A stretch of DNA of 64,000 nt from an uncultured Bacilli bacterium (lineage in GTDB: Bacteria > Bacillota_I > Bacilli_A > RF39 > UBA660), in assembly GCA_934100165.1 (NCBI GenBank), contig CAKOPN010000003.1:62001-126000 (forward strand), written 5' to 3'. Positions 50,471 through 59,898 of the stretch are shown one piece after another (positions within the stretch are counted from its first letter, which is position 1; each line of letters starts with the position of its first letter). The notes below the pieces were generated by a model, which saw only the letters and a list, made by a program, of their open reading frames with translations, did no database searches and was not told where the DNA came from. The position numbers and the translations under genes were made by a program.

Positions 50471-50860
50471 ATGAAAAAATTATTTACTTTCGCATTACTT
50501 GGATTATCAATGGTAATGTTAACAGGATGCGGAAAAAAACAAATTACTTGTACAGGATCTGAGGAACAAGACGGACAAAAAATCGAGTTAAAAGTTACTG
50601 CTACACCAAAAGACGGAAAAGTAACTGAAGCTAAAGCTATAATGACATTTGAAAACGAGGACACAGCAAAACAAATGTGTGCATTATTTGAAATGGCAAA
50701 TGGGCTTGCTGAAGATGGAAAGAAAATAGATATTAAATGTGATGGAAAAAGTTTAACACTAGGAAATTATCTTCAAATGCAAGATAATGAAAAAGCTGAA
50801 TATACAGAAGATGAATTCATCAAACTAATGGAAGACGAAAAATTAACTTGTAAAAAATAA
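50471..50860 (+). CDS. Small lipoprotein
   Basis: The 129-residue precursor has a lipoprotein signal peptide (MKKLFTFALLGLSMVMLTGC) with lipobox LTGC, so the mature protein is lipid-anchored by Lgt. The mature part is about 110 residues and has four further cysteines (QITCTGSE, KQMCALFEM, DIKCDGKS, KLTCKK). It resembles YehR/DUF1307-like lipoproteins in size and layout, but I cannot confirm the family. AAAGGAG precedes the ATG. It converges on ispH and shares a bidirectional terminator with it. Confidence 0.8.
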   Translation: MKKLFTFALLGLSMVMLTGCGKKQITCTGSEEQDGQKIELKVTATPKDGKVTEAKAIMTFENEDTAKQMCALFEMANGLAEDGKKIDIKCDGKSLTLGNYLQMQDNEKAEYTEDEFIKLMEDEKLTCKK

Positions 50861-50863
50861 TTT

Positions 50864-50888
50864 AAAAGTAACCATAATGGTTACTTTT
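50864..50888. terminator. Bidirectional terminator between the lipoprotein gene and ispH
   Basis: AAAAGTAACC and GGTTACTTTT form a perfect 10-bp stem with a 5-base loop and T-runs in both directions. The ispH stop codon (50881-50883) is inside the stem. Confidence 0.85.
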
Positions 50889-51747
50889 TATTTTGCATAA
50901 TTTTATCGTCTAAAAATTTTTTGTACTGTAAAATTTGAAACATCGGTGTAGAAGCTCCACCAGTAATGCATATATCACAATCTAAAGTTAAAGAAAGTTT
51001 ATCTAAAACACTAGAAAGATCATCAAAAGAAGAAATCAAATATGCATTAGATACTAAAGAACAACAATTATAGAGTTCTTTTGTATTAGAACTATTACTT
51101 CCACCAATCACAAATGTATATTTACATTTTTTTGCTACTTCAATACTACTTTCTTGTATCTTTTTCTGTGCTAAGCACACAGTATTTTTAACTTCAACAT
51201 TTTTATTATAGAATTTTTGGCAGACAAGATTAGACAAACTTTTAAACTTATCTTCGCTAATAGTTGTTTGTGCTACTACAAATATATTACTTTTACTACA
51301 TTTCAGATTTTCTATATCGCAAACATCTTCTACAACATAGCCTTTATCATCACACCACCCCAAGCTTCCAACCACTTCTGGGTGGTTTTTTTTACCTATA
51401 ATTATAACATCATAATTTTCTTTATATTTTTCATATATAAGATTATGAACTCTTTTTACATTGATACAGGTTGCATCAAAGTACTTAATATTACGTTTCC
51501 GAAAATAATCATATAAGCTTTTTTTCTCGCCATGAGCCCTAATTACAACAGTCATATTATTTTTTATTTCATCTAAAGATAAAACACACTTAACATTATT
51601 CTCTTTTAAATAATCAATTACTGCTTTATTATGTAAAATTTCTTTATAAATAACAACATTACTATATTCATTGGCAAGTTTTATTGCCAAATCAATTGCA
51701 GTTCTAGAACCCATACAAACACCACATATTTTAGGAATATAAATCAT
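50881..51747 (-). CDS. ispH: 4-hydroxy-3-methylbut-2-enyl diphosphate reductase
   Basis: IspH is the last enzyme of the MEP isoprenoid pathway; its 4Fe-4S cluster reduces HMBPP to IPP and DMAPP. The 288 residues show the cluster cysteines in ICGVCMG, FDATCINVKRVH and VKNTVCLAQ, plus the substrate motifs IRAHG, KKNHPEVVGSLGW, VVAQTT, GGSNSSNTKEL and GGASTP. The start at 51747 (MIYIPKI) is fixed by GGAGGTGAT. The longer frame would run into the preceding terminator. It suggests this organism makes isoprenoids by the MEP route. Confidence 0.92.
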   Translation of the reverse strand: MIYIPKICGVCMGSRTAIDLAIKLANEYSNVVIYKEILHNKAVIDYLKENNVKCVLSLDEIKNNMTVVIRAHGEKKSLYDYFRKRNIKYFDATCINVKRVHNLIYEKYKENYDVIIIGKKNHPEVVGSLGWCDDKGYVVEDVCDIENLKCSKSNIFVVAQTTISEDKFKSLSNLVCQKFYNKNVEVKNTVCLAQKKIQESSIEVAKKCKYTFVIGGSNSSNTKELYNCCSLVSNAYLISSFDDLSSVLDKLSLTLDCDICITGGASTPMFQILQYKKFLDDKIMQNKK

Positions 51748-51761
51748 TAAATCACCTCCAA

Positions 51762-51785
51762 AAAGAAAAAGAGCAAAGCTCTTTA
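51762..51785 (-). terminator. Intrinsic terminator abutting the M23 hydrolase stop codon
   Basis: AAAGAGC and GCTCTTT with a 3-base loop, then TTCTTTTT on the minus strand. The TAA at 51783-51785 overlaps the start of the stem. Confidence 0.75.
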
Positions 51786-52988
51786 ACGCGAATTCCAAGA
51801 TCTATAAGTACCAGTTGGAAAAGTTATTACACTTCTAGGTCCCTTATAGTTTCCTTTACGTAAAAGGTTTGTTCCGAAGGAAACATAGTTATTCCAGTTA
51901 GAACAATTTTTATCGCCAAAGTTATACATACGGCATGGGAAAACTTCCAAATGTAAATGTACACCAAAAGAATAACCAGTTTCGCCCATATATCCCAAAT
52001 ATTGATCTGATGTTACTTTTTTTCCAACATAAAGTCCTGGGGCATATGAATCAAGGTGTGCATAAACTGATGTATACCAAGAATTCTTAACAGAACTATA
52101 ATGTTCAACTGCTATTACCAATGCACCATAATAATCTTTATATTTGGCAACAATTGTACCATTTGCTATAGGATAAATTTTCTCGGATTTTTTTCTATAA
52201 CTACCAATATCTAGACCACGATGTGTATAGTTCTTTGTATAATAGGCTTCCTGTGTAACATAACCTGTTTGAGTAGGTCTTCTAAAGACTCCTGCATCAC
52301 CACTTACTGCACAATCTACACCAATAACATCACTACTTTTACATCCTAGCTTTTTATAACTTGTTACAAGTTCATCATATATTTTAATTTGCTCTGCAAC
52401 AGTAACACCTGCCGCATTCAAGGCATCCTTCTGTTCTCCCAAAGAAGTAATCTTACCACTTAGTTGATCTTGTTTGTTATTTATTTCTTGTTTTCTTTTA
52501 TCAATTTCAACTTCTCTATTCTTATTACCTGATATAATTTTTTTCATATCATCAATAGAATTATTATTATACTCAATAAGTTCTTTTATGACCATCGTTC
52601 TATACATAAGATCAGAAACACTACTTGCTTTAAAAATATACTCTATATAAACGTTGTTATTACTAGCTAACTGCAAATGTTCAAGAATTTGTTGTGACTC
52701 TAGCATTTTATTTTTAATTTTTTCATTATAATTTTCTATCTCTTCATTCAATTTACCTATTTCATTACCTAATTGTATAAGTTCACTTTTTAAATTTTCT
52801 ATCTCTTTATTAGCCTTATCTATATTAGATTGTGTATTGTTAATTGCATTCTTGTTATCCTGAGCTTGCTTTTTATAACTGGCAAGTTTACTTTCATACT
52901 CTCCTAGTGTTATACCTTTAACAGTAAGAGGAGTAATCATAGTAAATATTAAAGTAAGAGATAAAAATAGTTTAGACACTTTCTTCAT
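51783..52988 (-). CDS. Secreted M23-family peptidoglycan hydrolase with coiled coil, FtsEX partner
   Basis: The 401-residue protein has a Sec signal peptide (KLFLSLTLIFTMITPLTVKG), a long coiled coil (about residues 30-215) and a C-terminal LytM/M23 metallopeptidase domain with its zinc residues: HRGLDIG, VYAHLDSY and HLHLEV. The layout is that of EnvC/PcsB-type division hydrolases, which are held inactive until FtsEX moves the coiled coil. The gene is directly downstream of ftsX and shares one base with it. Confidence 0.92.
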   Translation of the reverse strand: MKKVSKLFLSLTLIFTMITPLTVKGITLGEYESKLASYKKQAQDNKNAINNTQSNIDKANKEIENLKSELIQLGNEIGKLNEEIENYNEKIKNKMLESQQILEHLQLASNNNVYIEYIFKASSVSDLMYRTMVIKELIEYNNNSIDDMKKIISGNKNREVEIDKRKQEINNKQDQLSGKITSLGEQKDALNAAGVTVAEQIKIYDELVTSYKKLGCKSSDVIGVDCAVSGDAGVFRRPTQTGYVTQEAYYTKNYTHRGLDIGSYRKKSEKIYPIANGTIVAKYKDYYGALVIAVEHYSSVKNSWYTSVYAHLDSYAPGLYVGKKVTSDQYLGYMGETGYSFGVHLHLEVFPCRMYNFGDKNCSNWNNYVSFGTNLLRKGNYKGPRSVITFPTGTYRSWNSR

Positions 52989-53905
52989 TAAACCTTCAAA
53001 TACCTCCTTACTGCTCTACCACTACCTACCATACCAACCAAAGCACCTAAAACTAGAATAACTAAAGATATAATATATACAAACGGTGCTGGTTTCAATA
53101 CTTCTATAATCGATGAATATAAGTGACCATTATCAAGTGAATTATAAAAAGCTGTATATCCATATATTGTAATAAGGATAGGTACTATTGAACCCATAAC
53201 ACCTATTAAAAAACCTTCTATTATAAAAGGATTTTTTATAGTCCAGTTACTAGCACCAACAACTCTCATTATAGATATTTCTCTCTTTCTTGAAAATATT
53301 GTAAGTTTAATTGTATTAACAATTAAGAAAATAGTTACTACTATCAAAATTAACACTATTATAAATGCTATTTTTTCTATTACATTGAACATTGATATCA
53401 TCTGATTTACCCAGCTTTCTCCATATTCAACATAGTAAACTTCAGGTAATTCTTTTATTTCCTTTGCAGTATCATTTATCTTTGTTATATCGTGAACTTT
53501 AATTTCATAGTAATAGTGAAAAACTTCATTTTCATTATCTAACAAAGGTAATACTGATTGCCAGAAACCATCTTCATCATTGTCATCTTGTACAAGTTCA
53601 TTTTTTCTTTCAGTAGGTGTTGCTTTCTTCAAATCTTTTAAAACATTATCCATTTTATTAAGACTTTCTTCAAACTCAATAACTTGATCTTCATTAACTC
53701 CAAAGTTAAGGTATATTTGCATTGTAATATCATCTTTTATATTTTTAGAAATCCCTTTGACATTAAAAGAAAGAGTTAAAGAAAATGCCACAATCAATAA
53801 TGTGATACTAATACACAATATAGATGCCATTGATAATGAAAGGTTTCTATGTACACTTTTAAAAGCATCTCTAAGTCCATATCTAAACATTCTTAACAGC
53901 TTCAT
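52988..53905 (-). CDS. ftsX: Cell division protein FtsX
   Basis: FtsX is the membrane subunit of the FtsEX complex, which transmits ATPase activity to extracellular wall hydrolases. The 305 residues have one N-terminal helix, an external domain (about residues 50-170) and three further helices (IAFIIVLILIVVTIFLIVNTIKLTIFSRKREISIMRVVGAS, characteristic). Its start lies inside the end of ftsE (23-base overlap) and its end abuts the M23 hydrolase gene, forming one operon. Confidence 0.95.
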   Translation of the reverse strand: MKLLRMFRYGLRDAFKSVHRNLSLSMASILCISITLLIVAFSLTLSFNVKGISKNIKDDITMQIYLNFGVNEDQVIEFEESLNKMDNVLKDLKKATPTERKNELVQDDNDEDGFWQSVLPLLDNENEVFHYYYEIKVHDITKINDTAKEIKELPEVYYVEYGESWVNQMISMFNVIEKIAFIIVLILIVVTIFLIVNTIKLTIFSRKREISIMRVVGASNWTIKNPFIIEGFLIGVMGSIVPILITIYGYTAFYNSLDNGHLYSSIIEVLKPAPFVYIISLVILVLGALVGMVGSGRAVRRYLKV

Positions 53906-54590
53906 TATCGTACTTCCCTTCTTCTATATCTTTAACAAGTCTACCTCCATTAAGAACAACAACACGTTTTTTAAATTTATTAACCATATCTCTATCATGT
54001 GTTGCCATAATAACGGTAGTATCAATACTCTTATTTATGTTATCCAAAACACCAACAATTTCTTCGCTCATAATTGGATCTAAGTTTCCCGTAGGTTCAT
54101 CACATATTAAAAGTTTAGGATTATTAACTATAGCTCTTGCAATGGCTACTCTTTGTTGTTCTCCACCAGATAATTCATCTGGATAATTTCTTGTCTTTCC
54201 TTTAAGCCCTACAAGTTCCAAAGCTTTTAAAGTCTTAATTCTAATATCACTAGATTTTTCACCAATTACTTCAAGAGCAAATGCAACATTTTCATAAACT
54301 GTAAGTTTTGGTAAAAGTCTATAATCCTGGAAAACGATTCCCAATCTTCTTCTAAGTTTATAAACTTTACTATTTCTCAACTTAGCAACATTGGTACCTC
54401 CAATTATTATTTCACCTTTTGTAGGTTTTTCCTCTCTATAAAGCATCTTTATAAAAGTAGATTTTCCACTTCCAGAACCACCTATTACAAAGACAAACTC
54501 ACCTTTCTTAATCCTTAAGTTCAAATCATAAATAGCGGTTACACCATTTTTATATTTTTTTGTAACATTTTTAAGAGTTATAAGTTCCAT
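53883..54590 (-). CDS. ftsE: Cell division ATP-binding protein FtsE
   Basis: FtsE is the cytoplasmic ATPase of FtsEX. The 235 residues have intact Walker A (GGSGSGKSTF), Q-loop (IVFQDYRLLP), ABC signature (LSGGEQQRVAIARAI), Walker B (KLLICDEPTGNLDP) and H-loop (MATHD), a useful contrast with the eroded protein at 3899-5539. The ATG at 54590 (MELITLKNV) follows GAGGTG. Confidence 0.97.
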   Translation of the reverse strand: MELITLKNVTKKYKNGVTAIYDLNLRIKKGEFVFVIGGSGSGKSTFIKMLYREEKPTKGEIIIGGTNVAKLRNSKVYKLRRRLGIVFQDYRLLPKLTVYENVAFALEVIGEKSSDIRIKTLKALELVGLKGKTRNYPDELSGGEQQRVAIARAIVNNPKLLICDEPTGNLDPIMSEEIVGVLDNINKSIDTTVIMATHDRDMVNKFKKRVVVLNGGRLVKDIEEGKYDNEAVKNV

Positions 54591-54641
54591 GTTATTCACC
54601 TCTATCCTAAGACATATTATATCATAAATTCATAAAAATTC

Positions 54642-55514
54642 CTAATTATTTCTCCCACCATTAACCTCATATGAATCAGTTGTAACAAAGAAAGCATCTT
54701 TATCTATCTTTTTTATATTCTTTCTAAATTTATAATAGTGCTCATTTGACACTGAAGCCATTAAAACTGATTTTTCTTCATCATCGTTGTCTTTAGCATT
54801 GAATATAGTAACACCAGAATCTAAATCATTTGTAATATATTCTCTAATTGCATCATTCTTGTTTGTAATTATATAAAAGGTTTTGTTACCTGAAACACCA
54901 AGCATTATTCTATCTAAAATTGCACTGCTAATATATAGCAAAATAATTGCATAAAGAACAGTAGTAATCCCAAAAGAATAACCACCAATTAAAATTATTA
55001 CTAGGTTAATGAAAAAGTTTGCTCTTCCGATAGATATTTTAAATTTATCATACAATATCTGACTAATTAAAACAGTGCCACCTTGACTCAAATCAACTTT
55101 GCATATTAGTCCAGATACAATTCCACTCAAAATACCTGCAAAAATAGTAGCAATTATAACATCATTTCCACTTACATTGACATAACCAGTAACTGGTTCG
55201 GTTAAGCTAACAAAAAAAGGATACACAAATGTTGCAACAAGGGCACTAGATGTTTTTCGAATTCCCAAGGTAAAAAAACTTACAACAAGCACAATAACTG
55301 AAAATGAAAGAATAAACCAAAATGGTGATATTGAAAAATATTTTTCTACCAAAAGTGATAAACCATTCGTACCACCAGCCACTATTTTTAAAGGTCTTAA
55401 GAACAAATTATAATTTAAAGATGCTACAAAAAGTGCTATTAAAAGCAACATGTATTTATATAAAAGATTGTCTTTTTTTACTTTCTTCCAAAACTTTTTT
55501 ATTCTTTTATTCAC
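54642..55514 (-). CDS. YitT family membrane protein (second copy)
   Basis: The 290-residue protein has about six membrane helices and a C-terminal soluble DUF2179-type domain (GVTIFNAKDNDDEEKSVLMASVSNEHYYKFRKNIKKIDKDAFFVTTDSYEVNG). YitT proteins are common in Firmicutes; their substrate is not established. The GTG at 55514 is chosen because GAGGTG lies upstream and it overlaps the stop of the preceding YitT gene by 8 bases. A tandem paralogue precedes it. Confidence 0.88.
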   Translation of the reverse strand: MNKRIKKFWKKVKKDNLLYKYMLLLIALFVASLNYNLFLRPLKIVAGGTNGLSLLVEKYFSISPFWFILSFSVIVLVVSFFTLGIRKTSSALVATFVYPFFVSLTEPVTGYVNVSGNDVIIATIFAGILSGIVSGLICKVDLSQGGTVLISQILYDKFKISIGRANFFINLVIILIGGYSFGITTVLYAIILLYISSAILDRIMLGVSGNKTFYIITNKNDAIREYITNDLDSGVTIFNAKDNDDEEKSVLMASVSNEHYYKFRKNIKKIDKDAFFVTTDSYEVNGGRNN

Positions 55515-56358
55515 CGCCAAACACCTCGTATGCATCTGTAACAACAAAGAAAGCATCTTTATCTATGTCATGAATTCCTTCCTTCAATTTAAAGTAATCT
55601 CTAGTAGGAATAACACAAAACAAAACTTTTTGATCTTCTTTTGAGAAACCTCCAACCGCATCAAAAATTGTTATACCGTGCCCGAGTTTAACCATAACAT
55701 AATTTTTAACCTCATTAACTTGACTTGTAACTATATAAAAAGCTTTAGAGTTACTTATTCCGAGTAAAACTTTATCAGTCATTGTACTAATAATATATAA
55801 TACAACAACAGCATACATAAATTTAATAAGGCCAAACGAAAAGAAACTACAAAGTACTATCGATCCATCCGAAATAAGCATACATTTTCCAAGACTAATT
55901 TTAAAATATTTATGAATAATTTGATTTATAATATCTGTACCACCCATGGTAAAGCCAGCCTTATACACAAAACCAATTCCAACACCTGCTAAAAGTCCTC
56001 CAAAAATTACAGCAAGGAAAACCTCGTCAACTTTGTCTATATTATCTGTAACAAATGACATTATTTTAAGAAAAACAGGTAGCAAAAGAGAACCAACTGC
56101 AGAACCAAAGGTCTTTTCTTTGCCTAAAAATATATAGCTAATTATAAGAAGAAGAGAAGATACTACAAAAACAAATATTGAAGGATCCAAAACATTTTTA
56201 AAAATTATTGATAATCCGCTTACACCACCAAAGACTAAATCATTAGGAAGCAAAAAATAGTTAAAGGAAAAAGAGAATAAAAGCATCCCTAATATAAAAT
56301 AAATAAATCTAGAAATACTACTCCTTGAAAAAACACCAACAAAATTATTCTTTGTCAT
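55507..56358 (-). CDS. YitT family membrane protein (first copy)
   Basis: A 283-residue paralogue of the next gene with the same plan: membrane helices (FILGMLLFSFSFNYFLLPNDLVFGGVSGLSIIF), a GGTDIINQI motif, and a C-terminal DUF2179 domain (GHGITIFDAVGGFSKEDQKVLFCVIPTRDYFKLK) ending DAFFVVTDAYEVFGGE. The ATG overlaps the end of prfB by 14 bases. Tandem duplication is likely. Confidence 0.88.
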   Translation of the reverse strand: MTKNNFVGVFSRSSISRFIYFILGMLLFSFSFNYFLLPNDLVFGGVSGLSIIFKNVLDPSIFVFVVSSLLLIISYIFLGKEKTFGSAVGSLLLPVFLKIMSFVTDNIDKVDEVFLAVIFGGLLAGVGIGFVYKAGFTMGGTDIINQIIHKYFKISLGKCMLISDGSIVLCSFFSFGLIKFMYAVVVLYIISTMTDKVLLGISNSKAFYIVTSQVNEVKNYVMVKLGHGITIFDAVGGFSKEDQKVLFCVIPTRDYFKLKEGIHDIDKDAFFVVTDAYEVFGGE

Positions 56359-57443
56359 TTTTGTCCTCCTTCAACATCATTTCTATAAAAATATTTATAT
56401 CTCCGTCTAAAACTTTTGAAACATTACTAGTTTCATAAAGAGTTCTGTGATCCTTTACAAGTGAATACGGATGCATTACATAACTTCTTATCTGAGAACC
56501 AAATTCAATATTTTGTTGATTTTCTTTGAAGGAGTTTAATTCACTATTCTTTTTTTCAGTTTCTAAAAGTAACAATTTACTTTTTAGAATTTTCATGGCT
56601 TGTTCTTTATTTTGAATTTGGCTTCTTTCGTTTTGGCATGTAACAACAATATTAGTAGGTATGTGAGTAATACGAACTGCAGAATCTGTCGTATTAACAC
56701 CTTGTCCTCCGCATCCAGACGATCTATAAACATCTATTCTTAAATCCTTTTCATTTATATCTACACTCGTTTTATCATCAATAAATGGAACCGCCATAAC
56801 AGAAGCAAATGAAGTATGTCTTTTATGGTTTGCATCGAAAGGTGAAAGGCGAACAAGTCTATGAATTCCAGACTCACACTTTAAGTAACCATAAGCATAT
56901 AATCCTTTTACAAGCATTGATACACTTTTAATTCCAACTTCTTCACCTTCCTGATAATCTAAAACTGTATACTTGTATCCATTTTTGTCACACCATCTAG
57001 TATACATTCTATAAAGCATCATAGCCCAATCGCAAGCTTCAGTACCTCCAGCGCCAGAATGCACCTCCAAAATAGCATTTTCTTTATCATATTTACCATT
57101 AAGTAAAAGTAAAAGTGAAGCTTCTTTTGTATCTTTATCAATTTGTAAGACTTCTTCTTCTACTATTGGAATTGACTCTTCATCAAGAGAAGTAGATAAA
57201 TCTTTAAGTGCGTCTATTCTGCTTTTTAAATTTGTTATTTTCCCAACTACATCTTTTAACGAATTCAGTTCTTCAATAATTTTATTACTTCTGACATTAT
57301 CATTCCAAAAATCGTGTTTAGAAGTCTCTTTTTCTAATTTATCAATTGCTGATTGCTTATTATCAATGTCAAAGTAACCTCCATAAATCATTTATCTTGA
57401 CACTATTTTCATCAATTATTTTTTTTATTTCGTAAAGTTCCAT
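56345..57443 (-). CDS. prfB: Peptide chain release factor 2, expressed by programmed +1 frameshift
   Basis: RF2 releases peptides at UAA and UGA. The first 24 codons (from ATG 57443, MELYEIKKIID...) end at an in-frame TGA (57369-57371). A +1 shift on CTT TGA C gives DIDNKQSAIDKLEKE and the rest of the protein, 365 residues in all. The main frame has the stop-recognition SPF (LVRLSPFDANHKRHTSF) and the catalytic GGQ (SSGCGGQGVNTTDSA). GGAGG precedes the ATG. An unshifted call from the internal ATG at 57391 would lose the true N-terminus. Confidence 0.96.
57368..57382 (-). promoter_or_regulatory. prfB autoregulatory frameshift site
   Basis: GGAGG (57378-57382) lies 3 bases before CTT TGA C, the classic internal Shine-Dalgarno, slippery Leu codon and UGA stop. 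Low RF2 favours the shift, so RF2 controls its own level. Confidence 0.95.
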
Positions 57444-57470
57444 ATAAACCTCCAATCTAATAATAACACA

Positions 57471-57495
57471 AAAAAAAGCTTAATTTAAAGCTTTT
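57471..57495 (-). terminator. Intrinsic terminator after clpC
   Basis: AAAAGCTT and AAGCTTTT form an 8-bp stem with a 6-base loop, then a T-run on the minus strand, 5 bases past the clpC stop. Confidence 0.75.
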
Positions 57496-57499
57496 ACAT

Positions 57500-59770
57500 T
57501 TAATTTATAGCGACTTTACTATTATTGTCATCAAATAACAAATTCTCTATTTCTGAAAATATAATTTTCTCCAACTTTCTAGCACCAAATTTTTCATATT
57601 CGCTTTTATTTATTACATCCAAAATCAATTCAGGAGAAATTTTTTTACTATCGAAAGCAACATTTTCTGAAAATTTATTAAATAACATTTCTGTAATTAA
57701 CTTTATATCATTTCCATTCAGTTTGTTAAAATAAATAATATTTTGAATTCTATTAAGTAATTCAAGCGAAAAATATTTATTAAGAGAATCTTTATTTTGA
57801 GAACTATTATTCAAGAATCCTATATTTTGACTACTTGCACCAGCATTTGAGGTCATAATAATTATAGTATTATCAAATCTAAAAGTATTTCCTGATGAAT
57901 CTTTTATCATTCCCTCATCCATTATCTGCAAAAAAAGATTTAAAACAGCAGGATGAGCTTTTTCTACTTCGTCAAGCAATATAACAGAATAAGGTCTATT
58001 TTTAACTTCTTCAAGTAAATTGTTTTTATTTTCATAACCAACATACCCAGGAGGAGAACCTATTATTTTGCTAACTGAATATTCTTCCCTATATTCACTC
58101 ATATCAAGTCGAATAATATTGTTGTTTCCAAACAAAAACTTATGATATTCTTTTGCAAGTAAGGTTTTCCCAACACCAGTCGGACCAACAAAAAGAAAAG
58201 AAAGTGGTTTATTATCATATTTATAGCCATAAATAATCCCTCTAGTTGCATCAGTTAATACTTTAATAGCAGCATCCTGACCTATAACACTTTTTTTCAA
58301 AGTATCCATTAGTTCCTTAACTACAAAAGTTGGTTTTAATATTTCATACACAGGTACTCTTCCTTTACTCTTAATTACCTCAGCCACAATATCTTTTGTT
58401 ACTTTCTTTTCCTTTGGAGTTTTCATTATCTTAACATCAAGCTTATTTATACAGCTTTCAAGCTTCATTTCTTCCTCTCGCAAGTATAAAGCTTCTTCAA
58501 ACTTGCTATTTAAAACAGCATTATTTTTTAATGCTTTGATTGTCTTTAAAAGTCCTTTATAATAGTTACTTCTTTTAGAAAACTCATCTTCTTTAATAGC
58601 GACTTTTGCACAAACTTCATCCAAAACATCTATTGCCTTATCAGGGTTTTTCCTATTATATAAATATTTATCAGATAATTTTACTATTAACTTAATAATT
58701 TCATCATCAATTACAACTTTATGATATTTCTCATATATTGGTTTAAGTTTCATTAAAATATCCGTAACTTTTTCATTATTTGGCTCATCAATTATTACTG
58801 TTTGAAATCTTCTAGATAAAGCCTTATCATTTTCAATAAATTTTTTATATTCTTCAGTAGTAGTAGCACCAATTACATTTATTTTTCCACGAGCTAAAGC
58901 AGGTTTCAAAATATTAGAAGCATCTATTGCCCCCTCAGCACCACCTGCGCCTACTAAAGTATGAATTTCATCAATAAATACTATTACATCATTTACTTCT
59001 TCTATTTCATTCAAGAGTTTTGTTACTCTTTCTTCAAACTCTCCTCTATATTTAGTACCAGATACTAAACTAGCCATAGAAACTGATACAACACGTTTGT
59101 TTAAAAGCTTATTAGGTACTTCTCCATCAACTATTTTCCTAGCAATTTCTTCTATTACAGCAGTTTTACCAACACCAGCATCACCTATTAAAAGTGGATT
59201 GTTCTTGGTTCGTCTACATAATATTTCTATCACTCTTTGAACTTCATTTTCTCTTCCAATAACAGGGTCAATATTATTTGCTATAACTTCATTATTAAGA
59301 TTAAGTCCATATTCATCCACTAAAAGATTTTTTTTGTTCTTTCTTATTTTTTTGCTCTTGTTTATTTCATCATAAAATGTATCTATATCAACATTAAAGG
59401 ATAGAAGTATTCTGACAGCAACCCCTTCTCCTTCATCTAATAGCGATAAAAAAAGGCATTCTAAAGTTACTTCCTTATTTCCTTGTTCTTTGCTAAGTAT
59501 TATAGAATTTTCGATAACCTTCTTTAAAAGTGGTGTATACACAAAGTAATCACTTTCTGAATTACCAACTCCTATTATTTTAACAACCTCTTGTCTAAAA
59601 CTATCATATGTAATGCCATAATCTTTAAGTTTTCTTGAAACTATATTATCTTTTTTTAGTATTGAAAGTAATAAATGTTCACTTCCAACATAAGGATGCT
59701 TCAAAAGACTCATCTCTTTATTAGAATTAAGTAAAATTTTTCTAACTTCTTCATCAAACTTTGAAAACAT
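57500..59770 (-). CDS. clpC: ATP-dependent Clp protease ATP-binding subunit ClpC
   Basis: ClpC is a Hsp100 unfoldase that feeds substrates to ClpP. The 756 residues have the N-terminal Clp repeat domain (FDEEVRKILLNSNKEM; HPYVGSEHLLLSIL), AAA domain 1 (LIGDAGVGKTAVIEEIA; VIVFIDEIHTLVGAGGA), a middle region with the UVR-like helix (SKFEEALYLREEEMKLE), and AAA domain 2 (FVGPTGVGKTLLAKE; GSPPGYVGY). The IGF tripeptide (SSQNIGFLNN) is the ClpP-docking loop. ATG at 59770 follows GGAGGG. No CtsR box was recognised upstream. Confidence 0.94.
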   Translation of the reverse strand: MFSKFDEEVRKILLNSNKEMSLLKHPYVGSEHLLLSILKKDNIVSRKLKDYGITYDSFRQEVVKIIGVGNSESDYFVYTPLLKKVIENSIILSKEQGNKEVTLECLFLSLLDEGEGVAVRILLSFNVDIDTFYDEINKSKKIRKNKKNLLVDEYGLNLNNEVIANNIDPVIGRENEVQRVIEILCRRTKNNPLLIGDAGVGKTAVIEEIARKIVDGEVPNKLLNKRVVSVSMASLVSGTKYRGEFEERVTKLLNEIEEVNDVIVFIDEIHTLVGAGGAEGAIDASNILKPALARGKINVIGATTTEEYKKFIENDKALSRRFQTVIIDEPNNEKVTDILMKLKPIYEKYHKVVIDDEIIKLIVKLSDKYLYNRKNPDKAIDVLDEVCAKVAIKEDEFSKRSNYYKGLLKTIKALKNNAVLNSKFEEALYLREEEMKLESCINKLDVKIMKTPKEKKVTKDIVAEVIKSKGRVPVYEILKPTFVVKELMDTLKKSVIGQDAAIKVLTDATRGIIYGYKYDNKPLSFLFVGPTGVGKTLLAKEYHKFLFGNNNIIRLDMSEYREEYSVSKIIGSPPGYVGYENKNNLLEEVKNRPYSVILLDEVEKAHPAVLNLFLQIMDEGMIKDSSGNTFRFDNTIIIMTSNAGASSQNIGFLNNSSQNKDSLNKYFSLELLNRIQNIIYFNKLNGNDIKLITEMLFNKFSENVAFDSKKISPELILDVINKSEYEKFGARKLEKIIFSEIENLLFDDNNSKVAIN

Positions 59771-59853
59771 AAACACCCTCCATATAATTTATATGTATAT
59801 AGTGATTATTTTTCTTAAAATGTATACAAAAAAGAAAGACATTTTTTATATAG

Positions 59854-59884
59854 CAAAAAAAATGGACAATAAATGTCCATTTTT
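59854..59884 (-). terminator. Intrinsic terminator after the YfcC-type gene
   Basis: AAAAATGGACA and TGTCCATTTTT form an 11-bp stem with a 5-base loop, followed by T's on the minus strand. Confidence 0.85.
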
Positions 59885-59898
59885 AATAACTACTAAAC

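Noticed and set aside
57369..57371. In-frame TGA in prfB as selenocysteine or an alternative genetic code
   Set aside because: The context GGAGG-N3-CTT TGA C is the known RF2 frameshift site. Other proteins end normally, and RF2 itself implies that TGA is a stop.
59771..59850. CtsR operator upstream of clpC
   Set aside because: No tandem heptamer repeat of the GGTCAAA type is visible.
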